This document shows, piece by piece, positions 1 to 9,494 of a DNA stretch of 64,000 nt. Below the pieces are notes generated by a model. It was not told the DNA's origin and ran no database searches. It was given only the letters and a program-made list of their open reading frames with translations. Made by a program: the position numbers and the translations under genes. The stretch covers positions 1 to 64,000 of the forward strand of contig CAVWQC010000009.1 of NCBI GenBank assembly GCA_963757065.1, in the 5' to 3' direction. This stretch comes from PNON01 sp963757065. Its GTDB lineage: Bacteria > Chloroflexota > Anaerolineae > Anaerolineales > Anaerolineaceae. Every line of letters starts with the position of its first letter. The first letter of the stretch is position 1.

Positions 1-1
1 T

Positions 2-94
2 TTCCTCCACACCCGTACCGCAGAAGTATTGCGTAAAGCTCTGCTTAATCGCGAAGGTATCGTCATTCTGGAAGTGCCTTACCAGCTAAAATAA
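2..94 (+). CDS. C-terminal end of an unidentified protein
   Basis: An open frame enters from the left edge and stops with TAA at 92-94, leaving only 30 residues that end in ...VILEVPYQLK. The tail (TRTAEVLRKALLNREGIVI region) is compositionally normal for a cytoplasmic domain, but it is too short to assign to a family. It lies just upstream of kdpD, so it could be a transporter or regulatory subunit related to potassium or stress sensing. That is only a guess from position. Confidence 0.5.
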   Translation, partial: FLHTRTAEVLRKALLNREGIVILEVPYQLK

Positions 95-110
95 TCCTAT
101 CCCTGAAATT

Positions 111-166
111 CTGCCCGGAAGATGAGTACTGTTGTAACGATCAGTTACTTAATTTCTTCCGGGCAG
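111..166 (+). promoter_or_regulatory. Long hairpin between the upstream gene and kdpD
   Basis: CTGCCCGGAAGA at 111-122 is matched exactly by its reverse complement TCTTCCGGGCAG at 155-166. Inside the loop a second small stem (GTAAC/GTTAC) can form. No T-run follows directly, so it may be a weak terminator for the upstream gene or an upstream structure for kdpD. Confidence 0.5.
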
Positions 167-168
167 AC

Positions 169-183
169 TATAATTAATTCATG
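169..183 (+). promoter_or_regulatory. -10 box placed for a leaderless kdpD transcript
   Basis: TATAAT at 169-174 is followed by six bases and then the ATG of kdpD at 181. No Shine-Dalgarno sequence fits before the ATG. With the usual distance of about 7 bases from -10 to +1, transcription would begin at or next to the A of ATG. The -35 region (TTACTT near 145-150) is weak. Confidence 0.5.
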
Positions 184-2808
184 GAGCTCAAACCAACGAG
201 TAAAATTGGAAGGCTGAAGATATTCCTCGGCTATGCGCCAACTGTCGGGAAAAGCCACGCAATGTTGGATGCTGCCAATCGAAAAAGGGCGGAAGGGTTG
301 AATGTCGTGGTGGGGTGTTTGGACACTTCTCAGAACATCGACCTTCTACCCCTGATTCAAGACCTGCACGGATTAAATCCCCTTCCTCTCTCCAGTGAGC
401 TTGATCTGGATGGTATCATATCTCAAAAACCCGACCTGGTGATCATCGATGAACTTGCACATACCAATCCTGCCGGTTTCAGGCATCCACGCAGGTATCA
501 GGATGTGGATGAAATATTAACCGCAGGAATCGATGTTTTTACCACCCTGGATGTTCTGGAACTGGAGAGTCTGCGTGACCTGGTAACTACTATCATCGGG
601 GCAGGAATCATTGAGGCTATTCCTGATAAAGTTTTCCAAAACGCATCCATCATCGAATTTGTTGACCTGCCTCCTGAAGAGATCATTCAACGATTATCAC
701 ACAAGATCGATACGGGAGAAATTTCCAGGGAGAAATTTGAACCCTATTTGTCGCTGGAACGATTATCCCGCTTGAGGGAGATCGCTCTTAAAAGAGCCGC
801 AGGTATCATAGAAAGTGCTTATCCATCAATCGAAGCAGGCGTTCCTGGAATCACGAAACGGATTCAGGAGAATAAAAATATCCTGGTCTGTGTCAGTTCT
901 CATCCGGTCTCTGAAAAACTTGTCCGGGCAGGGAAAAGGATGGCAGATGAGAATCATTCGCAATGGTTTGTGCTCTATATAGAGACCCCGGATCGGGTGA
1001 TCCCATTGTTCTCAAAACGTGAACGATTGGAAAATACACTCAGGCTGGCCGAGGAACTCGGGGCAACAATTGTCCGAAAAACTGCACTCGATATTCCGTC
1101 AGCGATCTCATCTTTTTCACGCCAAAATCATGTCGCAAAGATCATTCTGGGTGCCCCTCGTCGAAATTTTTGGAGCGACTGGATCGGCAATTCATCCATC
1201 GAAAGATTGATCAAACTGGCTGGTTCTTCAGAAATTGTGATCATCAAAGACGAGGAAAACTACAAAGAGTCTTTCCAACTTCCATCCATATCAGAATACA
1301 CCTCTCCGCGGTTAAGTTACCTGAAGGCGGTGGGAATAGTAGCATTTACAACTGCTGTTTGCTTTCCTTTGCATTTCTATATAGAACCCGTCAATTTGGT
1401 CATGCTTTATCTTGTTGCCGTGATGGCCTGTGCCTTTTACTTCGGCCGTGGCCCCGGGATAGTAGCCAGTGTTCTGAGTGTGCTTTCCTTTGATTATTTT
1501 ATGGTCACCCCCCGTTTTTCCCTGACTGTCGCTGATACGGAATATCTATTAACTTTCTTCGGTTTGTTCGTGATCAGCCTGGTGGTGAGTGGTCTCGCCG
1601 GACAAATTCGCGCCCAGGTCAATGCCAGCCGGCAGCGCGAAGACCACACAGCCTCTTTATATACTTTGAGCCAGGAATTGACCAATGCTTATGACCGTGA
1701 TTCAGTTCTTCACGTGGTGATCAATCAGATCCAGCAGACTTTTGTGCGCGATTGTGTTATTTGGATACATTCTGGGAATGGTTACCTGCCTTATCCCAAA
1801 CCCGAGCCCTGGTACCAGGACGATCACGTAATATCTTCGGTTGCGTGGGTGGTTGAGAACCGTCTCCCTGCTGGTAGAGGAACTGATACTTTTCCGGATT
1901 CTCCTTCAAGCTTTTACCCAATGGTCGTGGGTAATCAAGCCATCGGTGTTCTTGAGGTCAAAGATGTTTCCCGAACTATTCTGATGAATTCCGAAAAACG
2001 AAAATTGCTCGAAGCTTACTGTGGAATGGCTGCCCTGGCGATCGAACGTACCCGCCTGGTTGAGGAACAGAAAAACGCACAATTAACCCTGGAAACTGAG
2101 CGCCTGCAAAATGCACTACTGAGTTCGATATCACATGACCTGCGCACCCCGCTTGCCACTATTACCGGCGTCCTTTCCAGCCTGCGTGAATCTGAACAAC
2201 CCGAAACCGGAACACTCCCATTGGATGAGCAAACCAGGCTGGAGTTGATCGACACCGGGTGGGAAGAAGCTGAAAGACTGAACCGTGTGGTTGGAAACCT
2301 CCTTGACATTTCCAGGCTGGAATCAGGCGCTTTAAAGCTCAATTTACAATATGGTGATTTGGAAGGGATTGTCGGATCGGTCCTCGGTCGTTTGAAAAAA
2401 AGGCTTGAATATTTTCAGATACAGGTGGATATCCCATCAGACATTCCCCAGGTCCGCTTTGATCCCGGATTGATCGAACAAGTTTTATACAACCTGGTGG
2501 ATAACGCGATCAAGTATTCAGCAAATGAAAAGTTTATTTCCATATCGATGTCCCGGAATCCTCAGGAAGTGCTTATCTCCATCCGCGATCATGGAAAAGG
2601 AATTCAACCCGAAGAAATTGAAAAAGTGTTTGATAAGTTCTACAGGACGAAGGAAGCTCTGATTATTTCTGGCAGCGGTCTGGGATTATCAATTTGCAGG
2701 GGAATAATCCAGGCGCATCATGGAAGGATATGGGCAGAAAGCAATTCACCGCAGGGTATCACGATTCGCTTTTCTCTGCCTTTGCAAGCTGAGGAGGGTC
2801 TGGAATGA
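181..2808 (+). CDS. kdpD: Sensor histidine kinase KdpD
   Basis: Membrane histidine kinase of the KdpD family, which senses potassium limitation or ionic stress and phosphorylates KdpE. Its 875 residues match the family length. The N-terminal KdpD domain has a P-loop-like GYAPTVGKS at 17-25 and the hallmark IDELAHTN near 89-96. A universal-stress-protein-like domain follows (about 230-360), then the DUF4118 membrane block (about 380-475), a GAF-like region, HisKA with phospho-acceptor His in SHDLRTP near residue 651, and an ATPase domain with N, G1 (DHGKG) and G2 (GSGLGLS) boxes. The P-loop carries Thr where most KdpD proteins have Gly, so nucleotide binding there may be altered. It overlaps kdpE by ATGA. 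No kdpFABC genes are in the window, so the controlled pump lies elsewhere or the pair has another target. Confidence 0.95.
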   Translation: MELKPTSKIGRLKIFLGYAPTVGKSHAMLDAANRKRAEGLNVVVGCLDTSQNIDLLPLIQDLHGLNPLPLSSELDLDGIISQKPDLVIIDELAHTNPAGFRHPRRYQDVDEILTAGIDVFTTLDVLELESLRDLVTTIIGAGIIEAIPDKVFQNASIIEFVDLPPEEIIQRLSHKIDTGEISREKFEPYLSLERLSRLREIALKRAAGIIESAYPSIEAGVPGITKRIQENKNILVCVSSHPVSEKLVRAGKRMADENHSQWFVLYIETPDRVIPLFSKRERLENTLRLAEELGATIVRKTALDIPSAISSFSRQNHVAKIILGAPRRNFWSDWIGNSSIERLIKLAGSSEIVIIKDEENYKESFQLPSISEYTSPRLSYLKAVGIVAFTTAVCFPLHFYIEPVNLVMLYLVAVMACAFYFGRGPGIVASVLSVLSFDYFMVTPRFSLTVADTEYLLTFFGLFVISLVVSGLAGQIRAQVNASRQREDHTASLYTLSQELTNAYDRDSVLHVVINQIQQTFVRDCVIWIHSGNGYLPYPKPEPWYQDDHVISSVAWVVENRLPAGRGTDTFPDSPSSFYPMVVGNQAIGVLEVKDVSRTILMNSEKRKLLEAYCGMAALAIERTRLVEEQKNAQLTLETERLQNALLSSISHDLRTPLATITGVLSSLRESEQPETGTLPLDEQTRLELIDTGWEEAERLNRVVGNLLDISRLESGALKLNLQYGDLEGIVGSVLGRLKKRLEYFQIQVDIPSDIPQVRFDPGLIEQVLYNLVDNAIKYSANEKFISISMSRNPQEVLISIRDHGKGIQPEEIEKVFDKFYRTKEALIISGSGLGLSICRGIIQAHHGRIWAESNSPQGITIRFSLPLQAEEGLE

Positions 2809-3503
2809 CAGACGAAAAACCCGGTCTAGTTCTAATAGTGGATGATGAACGTCCGATCAGAAGGTTCTTAAGGGCTTCTCTCACCTCGCATGGTTTCGAA
2901 GTTCTTGAAGCCGAAAATGGCCAGGAAGCCTTCAATTATATGACCAGCAGGCATCCTGATCTGATCATCCTCGATCTTGCCCTGCCGGATATGGATGGGA
3001 TCGATATCCTGAAACGGTTGCGCGAATGGAGTGATACCCCGGTCATTATTCTTTCTGTTCGTGATAATGAAGAAGAAAAGATCAAAGCTCTGGACGCTGG
3101 CGCAGATGACTATTTGACCAAACCCTTTAGTGTGGGTGAATTATCTGCCCGAATTCGATCTGCATTGCGCCATGCTCAAAAGGCGGGTGAACTACCTTCC
3201 ACTTTTCAGGCTAATGAATTGAAATTGGATTTTGTGCGCAGACAGGTATTTTTGGGGGATGAAGAGATCAGTTTGACTCCCACAGAATATGAGATCCTAA
3301 AATATCTCATCCGCAACGCCGGTAAGGTGGTCACTCACCATATGCTGCTGCGCGAGGTGTGGGGGATCGGGTATGAAAATGACCCGCATCTGGTGCGGGT
3401 CAATATAAGCAATCTACGGCATAAGATCGAAAAGGATGCAGCCCAACCGGAATTCATATTAACCGAAGCCGGTGTGGGTTACCGTTTTAGGGCATTGGAT
3501 TAA
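2805..3503 (+). CDS. kdpE: Response regulator KdpE
   Basis: OmpR/PhoB-type response regulator, the partner of the kinase encoded immediately upstream; start and stop overlap as ATGA, which implies translational coupling. The receiver domain carries the acidic pair Asp13/Asp14, phospho-acceptor Asp57 (ILDLALP) and conserved Lys106 (LTKPF). A winged-helix trans_reg_C domain occupies roughly residues 130-230 and ends in the typical GVGYRF. At 232 residues it has normal length and no oddities. In characterised bacteria KdpE activates kdpFABC, but no such operon is adjacent here, so its regulon cannot be read from context. The gene converges with a small membrane-protein gene on the other strand, the stop codons overlapping by a few bases. 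Confidence 0.95.
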   Translation: MTDEKPGLVLIVDDERPIRRFLRASLTSHGFEVLEAENGQEAFNYMTSRHPDLIILDLALPDMDGIDILKRLREWSDTPVIILSVRDNEEEKIKALDAGADDYLTKPFSVGELSARIRSALRHAQKAGELPSTFQANELKLDFVRRQVFLGDEEISLTPTEYEILKYLIRNAGKVVTHHMLLREVWGIGYENDPHLVRVNISNLRHKIEKDAAQPEFILTEAGVGYRFRALD

Positions 3504-4034
3504 TCCTCTTCAACCGGGTTTGTAGTGATCTTCTTTTTCCGAAAACCCATCAATAATACGATCAATCCCAGCAGGATCAGACCGGCTGGCCAAAGTTTGG
3601 ATGCAAAATCCAACCCGCTGAACGCTGAAGCGAAAATGCCGAACAGGATTAAGCTGCTGAAAAGATTCCACATCCCTGAAAGATAAGCGCCTCGCTTTCT
3701 GGCAAGCAGTCCGAATAATAGCAAACCGAAACCAACAAAACCGGGGATCAATGTCCACATATATGACCAGGATGCCCAATTACCGGTGGAGTTCTGCCAG
3801 TACAATAAACCGCCTATCCCGGTGATGATGCTGGCCGGAATGAAGAATGCCGGTGTCCATGAAAGGATCGCTACAACTGCAAAAAGTAAGCCCCAGTCCT
3901 ATGATCTGAAGCGGCCAGGTCCCTGACCCATAGGCCATGTTCTTTAAACCCGGGAATATTTCAATAGCCAGGTACCAGGCCCCAACAACGATCAACAACA
4001 TCGCAAAAGATATTCTTCCTCTGTTTGTTTTCAT
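3500..4034 (-). CDS. Small multi-pass membrane protein, frameshifted
   Basis: A hydrophobic protein of about 177 residues with some five predicted membrane segments, in two overlapping frames. The N-terminal frame starts at the ATG at 4034, preceded by GAGGGTGAAC, and reads MKTNRGRISFAMLLI through IIGLGL. The C-terminal frame then continues the same hydrophobic pattern to the stop at 3500, ending FRKKKITTNPVEED. The frames join if one G is removed from the GGGG near 3890-3893, which yields GLGLLFAVVAI. The length is 535 bases, one more than a multiple of three. The lysine-rich tail is probably cytoplasmic. It resembles small DUF5668/LiaF-like membrane proteins in layout, but I cannot name the family firmly. 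It converges with kdpE. The break is more likely a base-calling excess than decay. Confidence 0.6.
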
Positions 4035-4177
4035 GTTCACCCTCATTTGTTGATTATTTATATATTGTTATTTTACATTGATTTGCGGCATTTTCCAAAC
4101 ACAACGAACTTTTATTACCATAATGACCATAAGTTCACTTCTTTCCTCTGGGTTCAATCGCAGGACGAGTTTCAACA

Positions 4178-4192
4178 TATAATATCCTTATG
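4178..4192 (+). promoter_or_regulatory. -10 box and probable leaderless start of the helicase operon
   Basis: TATAAT at 4178-4183, six bases, then ATG at 4190. This ATG is not in frame with the long helicase frame, but if one G of the GG at 4241-4242 is removed it reads MVITSPEKSLELSPYAKE straight into it. The spacing matches that at kdpD and at 42553-42567. Confidence 0.5.
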
Positions 4193-4232
4193 GTTATTAC
4201 ATCGCCCGAAAAATCCCTGGAACTCTCTCCCT

Positions 4233-6383
4233 ATGCAAAAGGAATTAATTTCAGAACCTCTGGATAGTCATCTTTGGGTATCCGGTCCTGCCGGGTGTGG
4301 AAAAACCACCGCTGCGGCGTTGCGGCTCCTGGCCATGGTGAAACAGGGTGTCCCCGCCGATGAGATCCTGATCCTGCTGCCGCAGCGCACCCTTGCCCAG
4401 CCGTATAGTTCGATGTTGGCTTCCCCCGAGTTTCCTCCAGGCGGCCGGCCGGATATCCTCACCCTGAATGGCTTGGCCCAGCGCAGCATCAGCCTGTTCT
4501 GGCCATTGGTATCGGCATCCGCCGGGTTCAAGCAGCCCAACAAGCCACCGGTTTTTCTGACCATGGAGACAGCCCAGTACTACATGTCAAAGATCGTCAA
4601 TCCTTTGCTGCAGCAGGGATATTTTGGTGCTGTAACTCTCACTCCAAACCGCTTATACAGCCAGTTGCTGGATAATCTCAACAAATCTGCCCTGGTTGGT
4701 TTTCCATACACTGAAATTGCAGCCCGTTTGAAATCCGCCTGGAGTGGTGCATCCAGCCAACTCCGGGTGTACGATCAGGCGCAGGAATCCATCCATCTCT
4801 TTCGCCAATTCTGCCTGGACAATAATCTTCTGGATTTCTCATTGCAGCTTGAAGTCTTCAGCAAGCATCTCTGGCCGGCGTTTCTCTGCCGCCAGGTCCT
4901 CACCAGCCAGTACCGGCATGTCATCTTTGATAATATTGAGGAAGACACTCCCGTCAGCCATGACCTGCTGATCGATTGGCTTCCGCAACTAAAGAGTGCC
5001 CTGTTCATCATGGATGCTGATGCGGGTTACCGCAAATTTCTGGGGGCAGATCCGGTCAGTGCTCTCCGTCTTAAAGATCTCTGCCCGAGGAAGATCGAAT
5101 TTCACGAGACCATTTCGCTCCCCGTCGAATTGTATACCTTTCAAACGGTATTCTCAGGCGTACTCGGGCAAAAACCGGTGGATGCTACAAATACTATACC
5201 CGTGTCTGACTTTCCTGACGATCTTGCCATGCTTCAGCATATCAAACCAGTTGCTGCCCACTTTTTTCCGCAGATGCTGGATAAAGCTGCCGAAGAGGTC
5301 TCAAGGCTTGTCAACGAAGAGGGCATCTCACCCGACCAGATCGCCATCCTGGCTCCATTTCTTTCCGACCGGCTGCGATTCGGGCTCACCCAGCGGATGA
5401 CGCGGCTGGATATTCCGTCCCGGGTATTGCGTCCGTCCCGATCCCTTCAGGAAGAACCTTTCACCGGCTGCCTGTTGACCCTGGCTTGTCTGGCACATCC
5501 TGGCTGGGGGTTGGATGTCGTAAAAGCTGACCTGATTTCTCTGCTCAGCACAGCCATCAATGGCCTTGACCTGTGCCGGGCTGGTTTATTGGCGGATGTT
5601 GTATACCGGCGCGCGGGGAATAAGGTTTCTTTGGGTGATTTCAGCATTGTCAACACCGCCATGAAAGACCGGGTTACCTACCTGGCCGGGGAACGCTACG
5701 ACCAGCTGCGGCAGTGGATCAGCCACTACACTACCGATGAACCCGTCAGTTTGGATATTTTCTTCAGCCGGGTGTTCGGTGAACTGCTCACCCAGCCAGG
5801 ATTCGGTTTTCATAACCAGGTTGCTGCCGGGGAAATCACTGCCAACCTGATGGAAAGCGCCAGGAAATTCAGGCAGGCCGCCCAGGCTACGATGGAACCC
5901 TACGAGATCGCCCGGGAATTCGTCCAGGCTGTGGAGTCCGGTCTGGTATCAGCGCAATACCTGCGTTCCTGGCAGGAACCCGCCCAGCCTTCGGTGACCA
6001 TCGCCCCGGCCTTTACCTTCCTCCTCCAAAACCGCGCCGTTGAAGTGCAGATCTGGCTGGATTCAGGCAGCAATGCCTGGTTTGAACGTCTCGAACAACC
6101 CCTCACACATCCTTATGTTCTCAACCGCCAGTGGCAGGAAGGTGCCATTTGGGATGACTCGCTCGAATTCAATTCCAATCAGCAGACGCTCTCCCAGCTG
6201 GCAACAGGTTTGATCCGCCGCTGCACCCGGCAGATCATCCTGATGTATTCCGAGCTCAATGAGCAGGGTTTTGAACAGCAGGGCGTATTGATCAAGTCGG
6301 TGTTCACCACCTTCAAACGTATCCGCAAACTTGCTCTTAATTCTCAACAACCAGCCGATTCAGGGGAGAAAAACCATGTTTGA
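4233..6383 (+). CDS. AddB-like superfamily 1 helicase/ATPase (exonuclease subunit)
   Basis: First gene of a four-gene repair operon. From the in-frame ATG at 4233 it is 716 residues; a better N-terminus probably begins at 4190 in another frame, joined by dropping one G near 4241. A perfect Walker A, GPAGCGKT, sits at residues 18-25. The Walker-B-like site reads VIFDNIEED instead of the DExx/DEAQD of active UvrD helicases, and later helicase motifs are not obvious. That pattern fits AddB-type subunits, in which the helicase fold binds ATP or scans DNA but does not drive unwinding. The nuclease domain normally fused to the AddB C-terminus is missing here and appears as a separate gene two positions on. 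It overlaps the next gene by 8 bases. It could alternatively be a diverged PcrA paralogue. Confidence 0.8.
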   Translation: MQKELISEPLDSHLWVSGPAGCGKTTAAALRLLAMVKQGVPADEILILLPQRTLAQPYSSMLASPEFPPGGRPDILTLNGLAQRSISLFWPLVSASAGFKQPNKPPVFLTMETAQYYMSKIVNPLLQQGYFGAVTLTPNRLYSQLLDNLNKSALVGFPYTEIAARLKSAWSGASSQLRVYDQAQESIHLFRQFCLDNNLLDFSLQLEVFSKHLWPAFLCRQVLTSQYRHVIFDNIEEDTPVSHDLLIDWLPQLKSALFIMDADAGYRKFLGADPVSALRLKDLCPRKIEFHETISLPVELYTFQTVFSGVLGQKPVDATNTIPVSDFPDDLAMLQHIKPVAAHFFPQMLDKAAEEVSRLVNEEGISPDQIAILAPFLSDRLRFGLTQRMTRLDIPSRVLRPSRSLQEEPFTGCLLTLACLAHPGWGLDVVKADLISLLSTAINGLDLCRAGLLADVVYRRAGNKVSLGDFSIVNTAMKDRVTYLAGERYDQLRQWISHYTTDEPVSLDIFFSRVFGELLTQPGFGFHNQVAAGEITANLMESARKFRQAAQATMEPYEIAREFVQAVESGLVSAQYLRSWQEPAQPSVTIAPAFTFLLQNRAVEVQIWLDSGSNAWFERLEQPLTHPYVLNRQWQEGAIWDDSLEFNSNQQTLSQLATGLIRRCTRQIILMYSELNEQGFEQQGVLIKSVFTTFKRIRKLALNSQQPADSGEKNHV

Positions 6384-8628
6384 ACCCCGTCCCGCGCAGC
6401 GCCAGATCCTCGAATATACCCATGGCCGGATGGGCATCGCCGCCGTTCCGGGCAGCGGTAAAACACACACTCTCTCGGCATTAGCTGCCCAGATCATCCG
6501 TAACGGTTCCATGGAAGAAGACCAGGAAGTGCTGGTGGTGACGCTGGTCAATTCTGCCGTCGAAAACTTCAACCAGCGCGTGGAGCAATTCCTGAACAAT
6601 TCTGAAAACCTGCCCGGTTTCCAGTACCGAGTGCGCACCCTGCATGGTCTTGCCAACGACATCATCCGTGAAAGGCCTTCGATTGCCGGTTTGGCCAATG
6701 ATTACACCATCCTCGACGAACGCGATACCACCCAGATCATCACCCAGGCTGTCATTGCCTGGTATCGGTCACACATCGATGAAATTGAAAGCTACCTTGA
6801 TCTTGGCGTAGCTGAATCCTATCTCTACAAAGTCCGCAAGACTTACCTGCCGGAACTGTTGAGCGATATTGCCACCGCTTTCATCCGCACGGTGAAAGAC
6901 ATGCAGCTTACCACCGATGACGTGATCCGGATGGGGGACGAGGTGCAGCATCTCCCCGATTACCAGCTGATATATATGTGCTCGCGAATTTACCAGGAAT
7001 ATGACCGTGCCCTGCATTACCGCGGAGCCGTGGATTTTGACGACCTCATCCGGCTGGCATTGTTCTCGCTGAGACAGGATGAGCAGCTCCTGCAGCGTCT
7101 GCGCCTGCGTTGGCCTTATATCCTCGAGGATGAAGCTCAGGATAGCAGCCGGCTGCAACAGGAAATTCTGGAACTGCTTTCCGGGGTGGATGGCAATTGG
7201 GTGCGCGTAGGCGATCCGAACCAGGCCATATATGCCACCTTCACGACCGCCAATCCGCAATATTTGCGGGATTTCATCCACAAAGATCCTACCGTGACCG
7301 CCCGTACCCTGCCGGCCAGCGGCCGCTCGACGCAGGGAATCATTGATCTGGCTAACCACATCATCGAATGGACCCGCTCCAAACACCCCATTCCTGAAGT
7401 CCGCAATGCACTGGATTTGCCCCTCATCAGCCCGGTCCCGCCCGGCGACGCTAACCCTAATCCGCGTGATTCCGGCACCATCATCCGTGTGCTCGAAACC
7501 AAACTTGCACCCGATCAGGAGCTGGTCAAGGTTGCTGACTCCATTGCCCGCTGGCTGCCGGATAACCAGGAAAAGACTGTGGCTGTCCTTTGCTCCCAGA
7601 ACAAGCACCTCGAAAATCTGGCTGATGTTTTCAAGACGAAGAATATCCCTTACATCGAACTGCTTCGTTCCACCTCGGCATCCCGCAAAGCTGCCAGCCG
7701 CCTGGATGGGGTGATCAAGTTCATCTCGTCTCCCCGCACCAGTGCATTTTTGGCTTCAGCTTTCAAATCCTGGCGCTCGGCTGTCCTCAACTCGGAAGAC
7801 CTCCCTGGTCCGGATGAAGAAGCCTCCCGTCTGCTCGTAAAATGCACCTTCACCGAGGATTATCTCTACCCGCAGATGCGCGACTGGCTCTCGGACCAGC
7901 CGTTGGAAGATAAACCGCAGGTCGAGAACCTCCTGCGTGAGTTTCGTCCCGTCGCCCAAACCTGGCTGGATGCCGCCAATCTGCCCATCGATGAACTGAT
8001 CCTTTTCCTCAGCCAGGAATTATTTGTGGATATTGCCGACCTGGCTGTCGCCCACAAGATCGCTGCTCTCTTACGTGGTTCTGCCAACATCCACCCCGAA
8101 TGGAGATTGTCGGATTTCTCGCGTGAGGTGGCGGATTTTTGCACCCACGACCGCAAGTTCACCGGTTTCAGCGACCAGGACTCCGGTTTTGACCCGACTG
8201 CGCACAAAGGCAAGGTGGTGCTTTCCACCATGCACAAGGCCAAAGGCCTGGAGTGGGATCGGGTGTACCTGACTGCCCTCAACAATTACGATTTTCCATC
8301 CGGCGCTGAAGGGGATGAATACTTCTCCGAGCGCTGGTTCCTGCGCAATAAGCTCAACCTGCAAGCCGAAGTGTTATCCCAGTTGGAGAATACCGCCAAA
8401 GGTAACACGTCTGATTATGTTGAAGGCGAAGCCACCCGCGTCGACCGTCTCCACCTCATCAGTGAAAGGATGCGCCTGCTCTTTGTAGGCATCACCCGCG
8501 CCCGTATGGAGCTGCTGCTCTCCTGGAACACCGGCCAGAAGCAAAAATCCACCGAGGCGCTGGCACTCATCGAGATCAAAGATTATTTGACTTTCAAAAA
8601 TGTTGCACCCGACCGGAGGGAAAATTGA
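6376..8628 (+). CDS. UvrD/PcrA-type ATP-dependent DNA helicase (AddA-like motor)
   Basis: Active superfamily 1A helicase of 750 residues, probably the motor of a recombination helicase-nuclease. Seen directly: Walker A VPGSGKT at 24-30, motif II LEDEAQD near 250-256, the motif IV region, motif V STMHKAKGLEWD and motif VI FVGITRAR near the C-terminus. The start at 6376 is preferred over an upstream in-frame codon because it follows GGGGAGAAAAACC and overlaps the preceding stop by 8 bases. It lacks the C-terminal PD-(D/E)XK nuclease of true AddA, so cleavage probably depends on the nuclease encoded next, with which it overlaps as TTGA. The gene order (AddB-like, helicase, nuclease, RecJ) argues for double-strand-break end processing. 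A role in general repair as a PcrA homologue is the main alternative. Confidence 0.88.
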   Translation: MFEPRPAQRQILEYTHGRMGIAAVPGSGKTHTLSALAAQIIRNGSMEEDQEVLVVTLVNSAVENFNQRVEQFLNNSENLPGFQYRVRTLHGLANDIIRERPSIAGLANDYTILDERDTTQIITQAVIAWYRSHIDEIESYLDLGVAESYLYKVRKTYLPELLSDIATAFIRTVKDMQLTTDDVIRMGDEVQHLPDYQLIYMCSRIYQEYDRALHYRGAVDFDDLIRLALFSLRQDEQLLQRLRLRWPYILEDEAQDSSRLQQEILELLSGVDGNWVRVGDPNQAIYATFTTANPQYLRDFIHKDPTVTARTLPASGRSTQGIIDLANHIIEWTRSKHPIPEVRNALDLPLISPVPPGDANPNPRDSGTIIRVLETKLAPDQELVKVADSIARWLPDNQEKTVAVLCSQNKHLENLADVFKTKNIPYIELLRSTSASRKAASRLDGVIKFISSPRTSAFLASAFKSWRSAVLNSEDLPGPDEEASRLLVKCTFTEDYLYPQMRDWLSDQPLEDKPQVENLLREFRPVAQTWLDAANLPIDELILFLSQELFVDIADLAVAHKIAALLRGSANIHPEWRLSDFSREVADFCTHDRKFTGFSDQDSGFDPTAHKGKVVLSTMHKAKGLEWDRVYLTALNNYDFPSGAEGDEYFSERWFLRNKLNLQAEVLSQLENTAKGNTSDYVEGEATRVDRLHLISERMRLLFVGITRARMELLLSWNTGQKQKSTEALALIEIKDYLTFKNVAPDRREN

Positions 8629-9491
8629 TCAGCCCGGATTTTGTTTTCAGCCAAAACTCCCTGCAGGATTTTCTGGAGTGCCCGCGCCGTTTCCAGCTCA
8701 GGTATTTGATGCACACGGCCTGGCCGGCTGCCGAGACGAATGACCAGTCAGCCTTCGAACACCATCAGGAGCAGGGACAGGTCTTTCATCGCAAGATCCA
8801 ACAATACTACACCGGCATCCCGGTCGAGATCATCTCGGCTTCCATCCAGGATGACCTGCTGCAAAGCTGGTGGGACAACTTCCTGAACAGTGACAGGGAT
8901 TTTCCCTGGGCGCCGCTGGTGGATCAAACTCCCGGTTTCACCTTGCACCCGGAGTATTCACTCTCCGCCCGCATCCATGATCATCGCCTCGTAGCGAAGT
9001 ACGACCTGATCGCCGCCCTGCCGGGCAAGCATTTCTGGATCTATGACTGGAAAACCAGCCTCTCCATCCCACCTCGGGAAAAGCTGGAGCAACGCATTCA
9101 AACACGCCTGTATTCGTGGATGCTCGTCAACGCGGGTGCACACCTCAACGGGGGTCGCCCAATCTCCCCGGACCAGGTCCTGATGACCTATTGGTTCGCC
9201 CAAAAACCCGGTCAGCAGCTGCTATTCCCTTATTCACAGGAGCAGTACAAGACCGATACTCGTGACCTGGGTGAGCTGCTCGATCACATCTCTATCCTCG
9301 CCGATGCGGACTTTACGCTCACCGAGGATACACGCCGCTGCCGTTACTGCACCTATCGCTCCTACTGTGAGCGCGGTTTTGCTCCCGGCAAGTGGTCCGA
9401 ACTCGCGGAGGATGAGCCTTCTTTGGATATCCCATCTTGGGATGACGTTGATATCCAATCCAATACCGATCCCAACCCACTGGAGCTGTAG
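8625..9491 (+). CDS. PD-(D/E)XK nuclease with AddB/Cas4-type iron-sulfur cysteines
   Basis: A 288-residue nuclease of the PDDEXK_1 group, equivalent to the free-standing C-terminal domain of AddB. A first cysteine lies in FLECPRRF near residue 19. Three more form CRYCTYRSYC, spaced CxxCxxxxxC, near residues 239-248. This is the four-cysteine pattern that holds a [4Fe-4S] cluster in AddB and Cas4. The catalytic Asp-x-Lys is in IYDWKTS around residues 141-147, with an upstream acidic residue in the preceding strand. Translation starts at TTG (8625), overlapping the helicase stop, so the two are coupled. No cas genes are present, so Cas4 function is unlikely. With the two helicase-fold genes upstream it probably completes an AddAB-like machine that resects broken DNA ends. 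Confidence 0.88.
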   Translation: MISPDFVFSQNSLQDFLECPRRFQLRYLMHTAWPAAETNDQSAFEHHQEQGQVFHRKIQQYYTGIPVEIISASIQDDLLQSWWDNFLNSDRDFPWAPLVDQTPGFTLHPEYSLSARIHDHRLVAKYDLIAALPGKHFWIYDWKTSLSIPPREKLEQRIQTRLYSWMLVNAGAHLNGGRPISPDQVLMTYWFAQKPGQQLLFPYSQEQYKTDTRDLGELLDHISILADADFTLTEDTRRCRYCTYRSYCERGFAPGKWSELAEDEPSLDIPSWDDVDIQSNTDPNPLEL

Positions 9492-9494
9492 CGA

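Noticed and set aside
6769..7608. 279-residue frame antisense to the UvrD-type helicase
   Set aside because: Helicase motifs on the plus strand are complete; the reverse frame has no recognisable protein features.
8625..9491. Cas4
   Set aside because: Four-cysteine PD-(D/E)XK pattern fits Cas4 too, but it is in an operon with helicases and RecJ and there are no cas genes.
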